Below, one piece after another: positions 13,478-24,131 of a DNA stretch of 64,000 nucleotides. The DNA is taken from assembly GCA_900239685.1 (NCBI GenBank), contig OENT01000557.1:34740-98739 (forward strand), in the 5' to 3' direction. The position numbers were made by a program, and so were the translations under genes. The DNA comes from Rotaria macrura (taxonomy: Eukaryota; Rotifera; Eurotatoria; Philodinida; Philodinidae). Below the pieces are notes generated by a model. The model was not told the origin of the DNA. It was given only the letters and a program-made list of their open reading frames with translations, and made no database searches. Within the stretch, counting starts at the first letter, position 1. Each line of letters begins with the position of its first letter.

Positions 13478-14376
13478 TACATAAGAATGCCTGCAGATAT
13501 TATTGCTTTGGACGCGTGTTAATATCAAATTCAAATCGTTGCTACGACCATTATCATGACAGTAAATGCTCGCCATTATAGTTATTGTTGTTATTGATAC
13601 CGAAGAAATTTGAACATGATTCCACCGAAAGATTGTATAAACACAATAAATCTTTGTCTGTTATATTTGGATATTCAAAAGTGATTTAATAAGACTAAAT
13701 TGAAGTCAATCAATTTTAAAATGAGTTGTAAATGAGATCTTGACTCTGCTCGAGAATGACTAACAATGTATGAATAAAATACTCCCTTGCGTACAAATGT
13801 ACTATTAATACTATGGTTAGCACTCGATTTCATGCATAAATTCAATTACCATTGTATGTCGAACAAATCATAGGATAGACTAAAGAACGTAAAGATCAAC
13901 AATCAACGAATACCAATGAAAATTTATTTGATCAAAGAATAACATCTTTTCTCGAATAACGTTAGTAAATACATACATTAAAAGTTCATGCTACCATCTT
14001 TTCTGTTTTACATCATAAGTCAACAAAGTAACACACTGTTCTTTGCAGATTGTTTTATTTCACAACAAAACATGGCTTTCTCGGCAAAATCATTTATACA
14101 AAAATTTAGTTGAATCGACACGAGAAAACCAATTGCTATAGAGTATCGTCAAATATTTTTGATTCAGATATAGTTCTTTTAAAGATTGGTATGATTATCT
14201 CTTCGTGTTAATGTTGTAAGTTTACTATAGAAGGATTAAATTTAACTAAAGAAATATGAAAATTTCAATACAAAGATTGGAGATAATTAGGAATCTTTCT
14301 ATATCAGAAAGACGTACCTGGTAAAATTTTTCATCATACTCTAAAAACAATGAATATTCACCGATTGATCGTCTAA

Positions 14377-14402
14377 TTATTATTATTATTATTATTATTA
14401 TT
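14377..14402. repeat. ATT trinucleotide microsatellite
   Basis: About eight uninterrupted ATT units. Confidence 0.85.
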
Positions 14403-15265
14403 GAGAAGGTAGTTTGCGATTGGTTTGTATGGCTCTGTTTCTTATGACAATAAACAGCGAATGTTGTCTCATCGAAGGCAACAACAGATGTTTAGTTATC
14501 GGCATGCCCATGTCCGTATACATAGGAGCATAGAGTGCTGTTCATCTTGAAGGCCACATAGCACATGATTAATCGTATTGGAAGCGACTTTTTATTAAGA
14601 AAAAACGTAGATATTCATCATTCTTGTACAGAATGCTTTCTATCGTTTCTTTTTATCAGTGCCATAAAGTTCTTATCAACTTGAACTTGTAGCAAAAATG
14701 TTTTTCCTTGCTTTTAAAAATTAATCCGAATCAAACTCTAAAATATTATCCATATCTTATAAGTCTCTTCGGGCTCTTCGTATTTTAAATAGTGCGACGA
14801 GATTATTTTCATTCTGACGTTCATGTGAAAACCTTTTTCTATTGCCCCTAAAACCTTATGTAATCTGAACTTAAAGATTAGAGAAAAAATCTCCACTGAC
14901 CTATCGCAAAAAAAAACAACGATACACACCACCAGCTAATGATACGTTACATCTATCAAACTCACTACGTTCTCTATTGCAGAACTGATTCTTCAAAAAA
15001 AGAACGTAATAAGGAATAAGTCACTAAAACCAGATCGAACAATGACAGAGAAGTGAAATTGTAGATTTCATTCATTATACCATATGTCCTAGACGCCTAC
15101 GGTTCCAACGTCATCACTTCCATATTTTAATTGCACCTGCAATCTCATTATTGCCACTACTGTAAACACTCAACATAATCATACAATTAATAACACTGCT
15201 ATTTTTTTTTAAAACTTATTTTAAATCAGTTTCATTCCGTCAAACTGAAAAACTTTCAATGGTCC

Positions 15266-15273
15266 ATTTCTTG
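15266..15273. repeat. Target-site duplication ATTTCTTG, left copy
   Basis: Directly repeated at 15651-15658 around the nested element. Present once, as CAAGAAAT, in the uninterrupted opposite arm. Confidence 0.85.
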
Positions 15274-15650
15274 CAGGGATGCACTAAATCCTATTTTTAA
15301 GTGATGAAGATGATTCGTTTTCGATGTGAACAACCGTCAGTTCTTGTCAAATTTTCGGGTGCTCTCTACTCAACTCTTCTTGCTCTATCTGATACAATAT
15401 ATGGATATGTCAAATCTTCGTTTAAAATGTGCAGGATTTTGCAGGATTTGATCGAAAATTCACCGTTTTTGGTCAAACTTTGCCAAACCCTGCACATTTT
15501 AAACGAAGATTTGACATATCCATATATTGTATCAGATAGAGCAAAAAGAGTTGAGTAGAGAGCACCCGAAGACTTGACAAGAACTGACGGTTGTTCACAT
15601 CGAAAACGAGTCATCTTCATCATGTAAAAACAGGATTTGGTGCATGCCTA
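15274..15650. mobile_element. hAT-like foldback MITE nested in the left arm
   Basis: This 377-bp element is almost entirely a palindrome, with two arms of about 180 bp each. Its ends are CAGGGATGCACTAAATCC on the left and, reverse-complemented, TAGGCATGCACCAAATCC on the right. It is flanked by the perfect 8-bp repeat ATTTCTTG (15266-15273 and 15651-15658). The opposite arm of the host element (about 16672-16679) keeps the uninterrupted site with one copy of the octamer. An 8-bp duplication with CAGGG/TAGG-type ends is typical of hAT elements. Confidence 0.85.
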
Positions 15651-15658
15651 ATTTCTTG
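15651..15658. repeat. Target-site duplication ATTTCTTG, right copy
   Basis: Second copy of the 8-bp duplication flanking the nested hAT-like element. Confidence 0.85.
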
Positions 15659-18600
15659 ATAATGGTTATAGAGATTGGATCATGCTATGCACAAGAAAAG
15701 TCGATCTTTGTATCCTTCTTTTTATTCTGTACCTCGCAGCTACACACGTAGTCGATCGTATGTTTCACGTTGGCAACAAATCTACTATCATATATCAACC
15801 AACGATCGAGTTTATTGCTACTCTGTGATATTTCTTCTGACAGGAACAAAAGCACTACTTTTGATTAAAACTTCTGTTCGCTCTATCATCTAAGAGATAT
15901 AATGAGAAGTTACAGTGTTCTGTATTTAATGAACCATACTTCTCCCTGTACTATAATATATTGTTTTTTCAGTTAGTATATTGTTAATTAGAACACATTT
16001 TGATTGATAAAAAAACTGCATTTTTTATCATTATGAATAAATGCAATGCAAATGGTCAGTTCCTTTTTAGAACAGTTTCTGTAAAATATCTCCGATAAAG
16101 GACAGTAAGCTTCAATTCTGAACGTATCCTAGTAACGACGATAGTTCAATTTTGTTCGAAAAATGTTTAACATTAAGAATGCACCCTGCTATATTTTCAT
16201 TTGTGTTTATTTCTGAAGTAAAACTTGTCTTCAAACACAATTCATTCTTTCATACTCACATCACTTTAATCTCTCTTGTCTCCTTTTCATAAAAATATAA
16301 TTATCGAAAGTCAAGTTGGATACATCGATATGATTGTATTATCTACAGTACGGCTGTAGTTGATAAAATAAAATATTACAGTTCAATGAGAATTATAGTG
16401 CATGAAATACAGAACACTGTAACTTCTCATTACATGTCTTAGATGATAGAGCGAACAGAAGTTTTAATCAAAAGTAGTGCTTTTGTTCCTGTCACAAGAA
16501 ATATCACAGCGTAGCAATAAACTCGATCGTTGGTTGATATATGACAGTAGATTTGTTGCCAACGTGAAACATACGATCGACTACGTGTGTAGCTGCGAGG
16601 TACAGAATAAAAAGAAGGATACAAAGATCGACTTTTCTTGTGCATAGCATGATCCAATCTCTATAACCATTATCAAGAAATGGACCATTGACGGTTTTTC
16701 AGTTTGATGGAACGAAACTGGTTTAAAATAAGTTTTCAAAAAATAGCAGTGTTATTAATTGTATGATTATGTTGAGTGCTTAGAGTAGTGGCGATAATGA
16801 GATAGGGGGTGCAACGAAAACATGGAAGTGATGACGTTGGAATCGGAGGCGTCTAGAACATATGACAAAAGAATGAAATCTACAATTTCACGTCGTCTCA
16901 AGTATTCTATAGTGACCGAATTCATTAGAAATATCAAAGTAGTATATTAAAAATTATCCGTATGATTCAAATATATTGATCTTGATGTACGTCTTCAGAA
17001 ACACAACGCGAGCGTTGTTAGAAACTCATCGTTCGATTGAGTATCACATGTAAATAATTCGGAATCATCGCGGTCGACTTTCACAACTCTGCTGAAAACT
17101 AATGAAGATTGTAGAACTCTCATATACACATTTATTTATATTGAATAGAACGAGACATTTACCACTACTTACTATAATGAGAATAACTTTTGTTTACGCT
17201 AAACACTAAGATCTCAATGTATTTGTCGATATTAATATTTCATCAGCTTTTTAAGATAAGCATTCTCGTTTACTACAAAGATGATAATTATCTATAATGA
17301 ATCTTTGAGTTCACGAGTATAATATGAATTAAACTCGAATCATATAAATACAAATATAGATATAAATATGTGAAAAAGATCTCAAAGAATATTTTATTGT
17401 TTATTAAGGATCAAATAAGTGTTTAATTTCTTTCTTGAAAGTATCAACTAAAATTTTACATACAAATCGTAACACACGTGCGGGGTCGTTTAAAAATTTA
17501 CGTAGCATACTAAATAGAGTTTTTATACCTAAATTACATCTGGTTTATATAGAATTTTGCTCACATTTGTCTGTCGAAGTTTTCTTACACGTCGAGGTTT
17601 TGCTTTTATAAAAATGCACTGAGTTTAATGAAAGCTAATAGATAACTGTTCTATTTCGTTGAATCATGAGAATTAGTATGGAAAAACAACGACATTATAT
17701 TTAACGCAATCAAATTAATAAAAATACATATGTACATTTATGTTTTCATTCGATAGATACTATAATCAGAACTACTGTAGTGTTTATTCTTGTGTAAAAT
17801 AATGCAATGAAATCATAAATCCATTAAGTCTATCTTATATTTTATCAAGCGTAGTTGTGAGAATAAATTTTTCCTGGTTAACGGATAGTTCCATAACAAG
17901 TTTAATGATGTTTATTTTGTCTATAATAAACCGGATTTCGATATAAACATACAATTAAACCACAGTTTCATTTTCTATTCTTTATTTTAATGTCATTTTG
18001 ACTCGTGCCATTATTTGAGATCGGAGATAGCGGCTGTGCTATGAATATATTTGTGAATTTTCATATAGAGGAAATTTACTTGAGGGAAATGGAAAACAAA
18101 GGCGTTGCATTCATGCCACGTTGAAAAAATAATAATGCAATTATTCACATTGAATTCTTTTACTGATTTAAATGTTCAGCGAAATCGACTCGTACTAATA
18201 ATTATTGCCGATGGCAACTATCGGGTGTCTTTATTCAACAATAAATAAACTCGTTTGTTTCTCAATGTTTGTTTTTTGCGTCTACGGTCTTGAAAAGTAC
18301 CAACCGAGAACTTTAGGGAAATGCTTTTCTTTTCAAATTTCGTTCTCGTTGAATGAGTAGATGACTAAATAAGATGCAATATTGGAATGCAATTAAAATA
18401 TTTGATATATTCTTCTCCATTTCAAAATCTAATAGAAGATTTTTATTACTAATAGGAAACGACGTGTAGAAAGATGAAACAAGACATTTTCTCTTTTTTT
18501 TCTTTTTTTTTCTTATAGTTACACTGTTATATATATGTCTATCAAACTTGGTGTTTATCTCATTTTCTAATATTTAGTGTTCCATTCGAAGACAAGAGTA

Positions 18601-19020
18601 ACAAAGTGAAATAGATGAAAACGTTAGTCCGTTTTGACAGGTATCCTGTTTCTTTTTTGTTTTTCTATGTTCTCAAAATGATTGACACTAACAAAACCAA
18701 TTGCATTGATCAAGATTTTTTCCAGAAAAATAGTTTCAATTTCCTTCTAAAGAAAATATAACCCAAAAGAAAAATAACCTCAGACAATATTATGCATATT
18801 TCATTCTTCTATTGAAAAGGTGTAGTCAAAAACATAAGCAATTTTTTCTGTTTCATATATATATACATATTATTTTTTTCAGAATTATTGCTATTTTCCT
18901 TTATTATTACAAATACTATTACTGATGCATCAGGTAGTAATATCTATCGTGATATGAAATTATATCATGCTATGTTCTTCATTTTTTTAGCTCACCTCGT
19001 ATTCTATTTCAACCTGTCAT

Positions 19021-19407
19021 ATGTTCACTCTTTTTATTGTCCTTCTTGTTTTTGTCAACAATAATCGAATTTCAGCTTATGGTGTCAAAAGTGAATCTGA
19101 CCATGAAGAAAATCAGTCAAACTATGAAGAGTTACCCTACGGTAAAATTGGAAATGTTGAATCATCAAATAATCAAGTTGCATCTGATAATGATGAAACA
19201 GATTTAAAAGATCCTTGGTCTGATTTATTTCATCGCCAAAGTACTCGATCGATCTTTACTCCAACTTCATATTCAATGGCAAAATCTGGTTTATCTTTAC
19301 GACGAGATAAAATTCATTTTTTTCCATATCCAGCTGAGAAGCGTATGATTCCAATCGAACTTCAAAAGGCACTTTTCGCACATGGAATCGTCGGTCGTCG
19401 ACGTTAG
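19021..19407 (+). CDS. Probable neuropeptide precursor with C-terminal amidated peptide
   Basis: A 128-residue frame with an N-terminal hydrophobic signal peptide (about residues 1-20, MFTLFIVLLVFVNNNRISAY), then an acidic, Asn/Asp/Glu-rich spacer. At the C-terminus lie classical prohormone sites: RR at 94-95, KR at 107-108, and a final GRRR at 125-128. Cleavage would release DKIHFFPYPAE and MIPIELQKALFAHGIV, the latter followed by Gly and so a substrate for C-terminal amidation. I do not recognise the peptide family. The ATG lies 30 bp after a strong acceptor (TTTTTTTAG ending 18990), suggesting an upstream 5' UTR exon or a trans-splice site. AATAAA lies at 19481. The processing layout is seen directly; function is inferred. 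Confidence 0.68.
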   Translation: MFTLFIVLLVFVNNNRISAYGVKSESDHEENQSNYEELPYGKIGNVESSNNQVASDNDETDLKDPWSDLFHRQSTRSIFTPTSYSMAKSGLSLRRDKIHFFPYPAEKRMIPIELQKALFAHGIVGRRR

Positions 19408-19480
19408 CTATCAAATCTTTTTGTATGAGAGAGGAACTTCACACACACCATTCATGTTTGTTTTTTATTTATAATAATGA

Positions 19481-19486
19481 AATAAA
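19481..19486 (+). terminator. Polyadenylation signal AATAAA of the neuropeptide-like gene
   Basis: Canonical hexamer 74 bp after the stop codon. Confidence 0.55.
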
Positions 19487-19658
19487 AAAACGTATACATG
19501 ATTGACCTAAATGATGCTCTCAAATCTTTTCAAAGCATTGCCTTCTTTTTCATAATCACTAATCACGATATTCATAGTGAGATGTGAAGTAAACAATCAT
19601 CCACAGTTACTAGAATGTATGATCAAGATTACGTCCATACTTGATGATATATATATAT

Positions 19659-20139
19659 GTCGTGCCGTTAGAACTTTTGCTGAAGTTATACGGCGACAGA
19701 TGTATTAGCCATCATACTACAAGTCTGATATGGCAAGTACTAATTAGGCACAGTCGATAGTGTTTTACTCGGGCAATACTCTTTTTATCAAATATCCGAA
19801 GGACCAGTTTCACCAACATTCTTAGTCCAAGACGTTCCCAAACGGCGCAGAAAAATCCTTACGAGAAATCGCTCGACTTCAAAGTGTTACCGATCGTCAA
19901 GGAAGACTCAAATGTGATTGTAAAGGGAATTTTAAGGCAAATCGATGTAAATGCAAACTATCAAAGGTGCTATGTAACTCTCGCTGTCATCATTCAGCAT
20001 CTTGTGGCAATAAATAAATTCTCTGTGCAAATTTTTCGGTCTACTTGTTTTCGGCAATCCATCTTTGTCGAAATTGAACTTTGATCATGCTTATCTTACC
20101 GAAGTTTAACTTCGGTAGCAAGTGTAACGTCGGCACGAC
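19659..20139 (+). mobile_element. Decayed DNA transposon with GTCGTGCCG termini
   Basis: The left end reads GTCGTGCCGTTAGAACTTTT. The reverse complement of the right end reads GTCGTGCCGACGTTACACTT, and similarity continues weakly for about 35 bp. It lies in an AT-dinucleotide tract, so a duplication cannot be defined. The interior holds a remnant of a transposase C-terminus (separate entry). The right side also contains a near-perfect hairpin, TACCGAAGTTTAACTTCGGTA, split here as TACCGAAGTT/TAACTTCGGTA (about 20098-20118). Confidence 0.5.
19828..20017 (+). pseudogene. Remnant of a Ginger/KRBA2-like integrase C-terminal Cys domain
   Basis: One frame reads KSLREIARLQSV, then CDCKGNFKANRCKCK and LCNSRCHHSASCGNK before TAA at 20015-20017. 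The spacing C-x-C-K...R-C-x-C...C-N-x-R-C-H...C-x-N is the cysteine-rich tail I associate with KRBA2-like/Ginger2 integrase transposases. Upstream, the frame is closed by a TAG and no catalytic DDE core is present. The copy is therefore truncated and decayed. The family assignment is from memory of the motif. Confidence 0.5.
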
Positions 20140-21528
20140 GCATATACATATATCAAATATAAACTATAGGATGCTATTTCGTATTGCAAAAGTATTTCAT
20201 GTATCTACATACATTAATTTTGTCTTCTTTACTTTGTCATGGAGAAGTACTCTATTTTTATAATGAAACGGTATAAGAAAAAAAGTTATACAAAAATTCA
20301 TTAGATGACGCATGTTGAAATTCATGTTACAAATCATATTATTATTAATGATTTAAATAAGAATGAGAGTCACTAATAAAGAATATAGAAAACGATTTAA
20401 CAAAGACAAAAAAATGACGTAATATCGTGTTCATCGGCTTATACATAATCTTGTTGATCTTATCATAAATATTTGATTGAATAATTTATGAAGCGCGATT
20501 AAGACAACATGAGATTGGTAGTACTAATTATTTAAAATAGCTCATTAAAATTGAGAACGTCTTGGTATAATTTGGTTCTATATGTGCAGAATATATAACT
20601 GAGAAACAATTACGATCACTCTCAAAGATACTCGATAATTGGTATTTTAAGTTCTAGATAAATTTTTGAACAATGCGATAGGGTATTCATTGACATTAGC
20701 TTGAACCTACTGCAACCAACTATTAATAAAAATTTGATTTTTTCACAAAACTATTTTCATAGCGTGTCTCTCAGAATTAAGAAATCATAGTTTCTCTACT
20801 TCAATTCATTTAGAACCAATGAATGAATCATTAACTTTTGATGATATTGCTTGACGAAAATTAAATATTCTTTAATGACGTGAGCCTCTGTAAATCTCTT
20901 TGGGATCTTGTGAGTTCTATAATCGTCAAGATTCGACAGAATCCATAAAGATTTTCTTTCTACCAATTGGTTTTCTCTCGATGAAAATTTGTTGAGTATT
21001 ATATTGAACAAAATTCTACAGTTAGATAGAGATAAGAAAAATTCTTTAGTGTCATTCTAGTTCATTTGTGAAATAAATAGCCGTACGGAAAGAGTATTAA
21101 ACGATTTTCGTGAGCTTGAAATGTAGAGAGTTCGACGAAATCAATTATATTTATCAGTTCTCTCAACATATTAAAAGATTTTTTTATATAAGACAGAAGA
21201 GTGAGAAAGTTATAAACACAACTACTTCTTTTGAAGATACAAGCGATCAACAAAAATATAAGATATCCTATTCGTTGAGGCAGGGTTCCTATCGTGTATT
21301 TTAAGTGAATAGGTTCGTAATAGAAGTGATTGCATTATTTCACAGGAAGAAAAAGAACACAAGAACAGATCTGTGGAACAGTTGCAAAGAAAAAATTTCT
21401 CATATATCATGGAACAGGATTGCTCCATTTCATAAAAAGCTCTACTATTCTTGCACACTACTTCATTAACACTTAAAATTATTGAAGTTTGTCATATGCA
21501 ATATAGTCTTTTGACAAGTTAATATTAA

Positions 21529-22380
21529 GCCCCCCCCCCCTCAAAAGTCTATTTCCGTCAAAAAACGTCCAAATCGGCTGAAATTTTCAGGATTTGTTAG
21601 GACTAAGTCGGGTAGTCTACGATAAAAATTTCAGCCCGAAATATGCAAGTTTAAGGAAGTTATAAGGTGAACACTGATTAAAAATGACCCATTTTCCATC
21701 CCAGTTATTTTGCCTTCAACTATGTTTTTTCAAAAAAATTTTTTTACCATTCCATAGAACATGCAAATACGCAGGGCATCTCGTGCTCCGATTCTTGAAA
21801 AAGCTTTTTTTATGCCCAAAAACGTTTCCACAACTCAAACTCCGTGAAAATAGGCCAAAAAACTGCAAGTGAATTTTGTAGGCGATCTTTTTTGGACTTA
21901 AAAACAGCTTTTTCAAAAATCGGAGCACGACATGCCCTGCGTCTTTGCATGCTCTATCGAATGGTAAAAANAAAACATAGTTGAAGGCAAAATAACTAGG
22001 ATGGAAAATGGAAAAACATGATTTTCAGAGAAACATAAAAACATTATTTCGATAATTTTTTGCTGTTTTTTTAAATTTTCTCAATTTTCACGCGGTTTTT
22101 GAGGATTTGACCAATCTCGTCATGCGTAACTTTTAATTCTGCACACGCTGAGCGCTTAATTAATCAGTAATTAGAAATCGAAGACCTAATTTTTTAAAAA
22201 AAAACCGTTTTTGACATAGAGGACCTCTCAAAGATCACTAAAAATTTCGGTCAAAAAATGGTGTTTGGAAAAAAAACTATAGTGATTCTGAAAGAGCAGA
22301 ACATGGGCTATCACCCCATGGTGTTATCTTAATTTTCATTTTCTCGACGAATATCGACTTTTTTGAGGGGGGGGGGGGCC
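21529..22380. mobile_element. TTAA-flanked palindromic element with poly-C/poly-G ends (piggyBac-like MITE)
   Basis: The ends are GC11-TCAAAAGTC on the left and, reverse-complemented, GGC12-13-TCAAAAAAGTC on the right. The element is bounded by TTAA on both sides (21525-21528 and 22381-22384). Inside, 21690-21820 and about 21890-22010 form a second inverted repeat containing CATTTTCCATCC...GGGCAT. TTAA duplication with C-run/G-run ends is the hallmark of piggyBac-type elements. No transposase is present. The single N of the window (21971) lies in the palindrome, fitting a hard-to-sequence hairpin. Confidence 0.65.
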
Positions 22381-22384
22381 TTAA

Positions 22385-24131
22385 TTATTAGTACGATATT
22401 CATTAGATTTGTTTGTCAGTTAAAGTCCTTGTCAATGCTCTTTCATATTTTAATGTAGTTTTGAATGTAACACATTGCATAGGGAGCAAAAAGGATATTA
22501 TGACCATTATAGATAGGTAAAGCACATGGCTATTGTTTTTTTAATCCGTAAAACAGATAAAACTAAACATGCTATTAAATGGATTTGTTCCTACTATCAC
22601 CAACAGATGGTATTACTCTCATAATAGTGTGTTCGATCTATGATGCTGAACACGAACGACTGAAAATTGCTGTTTTACTTAAGTCGAGTTACTTGTCAGA
22701 ACGAAGTAAAATTAATCGAGAATAAAACTTTCTCAAAATGTTGTTTACGAATAAAAACTCATCTTATATTCAACCCCATTTTGATCTTTATGGTTAGTAC
22801 TCAGGCAGTTGAGGCTCATGAACATCAATATGCACTCATAGTAATGCAATTCAACATGATAGGAAGCTTTCAAAATCCAAACTGCTGTTAAAACACCAGG
22901 AGAGATATTCATGATGGTGCCACCGTGAACTTGATAGTGTCGGCAATACCCTTGATTTAAAATGACTATCACATTGGAGATGTTTCCAAAATAGCGTGGT
23001 AATTAAAGCAGTTGATTTTTGGAGAGATTTTATAAATCTTAGTATGAATTTCTACACTGTGTCCATGTATATACGAGTTCAAAATTCAGACTCGCAGTCA
23101 ATCTAATGAAATCAATTTTACTTTATCAATGAAGAAGAATAATATAAAACAGTTTTGAAGAATTTCCAGACCGGTGTGAATGAAATTTTTGACGGGATGT
23201 TGGTCCACTGTTGAATATATCGATGAGAAAAGTCAGTAAGTAGATGAGTGACGCTGATATCTCTCTATGCAATTGTCACAAATGAACTACTGTTAGAAAC
23301 AAAGCTAAAACAATTCAGAAGCCAATTGCTATCGTCAGTTTCTTTTTACATACAATGCACCTACTGTCACTACTCTATGATTCATTCTTTTGTTCGTCAT
23401 GAAACTCGATGTAATTTGAACGATTTTTTAAATATGTTTATTGGTCTTTTAACGAATAATAGAGTGGGTAAGAGAAATATATGCATATTCTTATTCCTTT
23501 CCGTTAGATTGATCAACTTTTACTTTTCACTAATTAAATTATTGTGGCAATCATTTGCGGAATTATAGAGTTGTTCAGACGTTACACCAGGAAATAAATA
23601 AAAACACCGAGTGAACCTAACATATGACTTCTCAGTTATACTATTTCAATCCTCTAAATTTTTTATATCTATTAATCGAGATTTTCCTACAATTTGCAAG
23701 AGACGAATACAACTGATGCTTAATGAAGTAGCATTTTCTTAGACGCAGATGTGTAATTTCATTTTCTCTTATAAGTAAATCAGGCTTTTAGTTACTAAAA
23801 ATAATAGCACTATAAAAATAGAAATTTAATTCAGCGAAAAGTATTCATTCTTCCAACGGACAATTTTCAATTCATGTGTATTATTATATAATCTTTTCAT
23901 GACAGATGTCGTCGTCTTCCTATTACGCTCATGCATCAAAAAATGACTGGCTACTAGTAGTCCAACCAACTATGATATTTCTCTTCTGACATTTCTCAAT
24001 TTCAATTTCAAACCGAGCTCAGTGGAATTGATCATGTTTTGATATTTGTAACATTTCAAAAGGCAAAGAGTAAAATCATTTCTTGAAAAAAATTGAATTT
24101 AATTGTAGAAAAACATTTTAGCATCCTGACG
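22385..24131. other. Intergenic interval upstream of the ARIH1-like gene
   Basis: AT-rich sequence with a few open frames of 70-106 codons on either strand (about 22667-22972, 23248-23568). They lack splice context, repeat structure or recognisable motifs. I see no gene I can support. Confidence 0.45.

Larger units (their letters stand above)
15053..16891. mobile_element. Inverted-repeat (foldback-type) element with ~490-bp arms
   Basis: Left arm 15053-15928 (about 491 bp once the nested insertion is removed) and right arm 16404-16891 (488 bp) are reverse complements, separated by a 475-bp spacer. The outer ends read GTGAAATTGTAGATTTCATT. Each arm contains the same 72-codon frame in opposite orientation (15675-15893 plus; 16439-16657 minus). 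The few differences there include at least two substitutions that change residues, so it may or may not be a real product. No obvious target-site duplication is seen outside the arms. I do not recognise the superfamily. Confidence 0.75.
8616..19020. other. 10.4-kb gene-poor interval
   Basis: No convincing multi-exon gene is visible on either strand. The interval contains the dispersed element at 10410-10976, a possible tiny secreted peptide at 13322-13477, an ATT microsatellite near 14377-14402, and the inverted-repeat element at 15053-16891 with its nested insertion. GC-richer islands at about 9686-9730 and 11330-11400 (sharing words such as tattgtgg and gtggaca) may be old transposon debris. 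Confidence 0.5.

Noticed and set aside
15301-15623. 85-codon frames on both strands inside the nested foldback element
   Set aside because: They are mirror images produced by the palindrome, not independent genes.
21684-21928. Open frames of 62-70 codons on both strands in the poly-C/poly-G element
   Set aside because: Same reason: they come from an inverted repeat, so both strands show the same pseudo-protein.
22667-22972. Overlapping 74- and 75-codon frames on opposite strands
   Set aside because: No homology or splice signals. Opposite frames overlapping fully suggest low stop density rather than genes.
23248-23568. 106-codon plus-strand frame upstream of the ARIH1-like gene
   Set aside because: No ATG at its start, amino-acid composition typical of AT-rich noncoding DNA, and no recognised domain.
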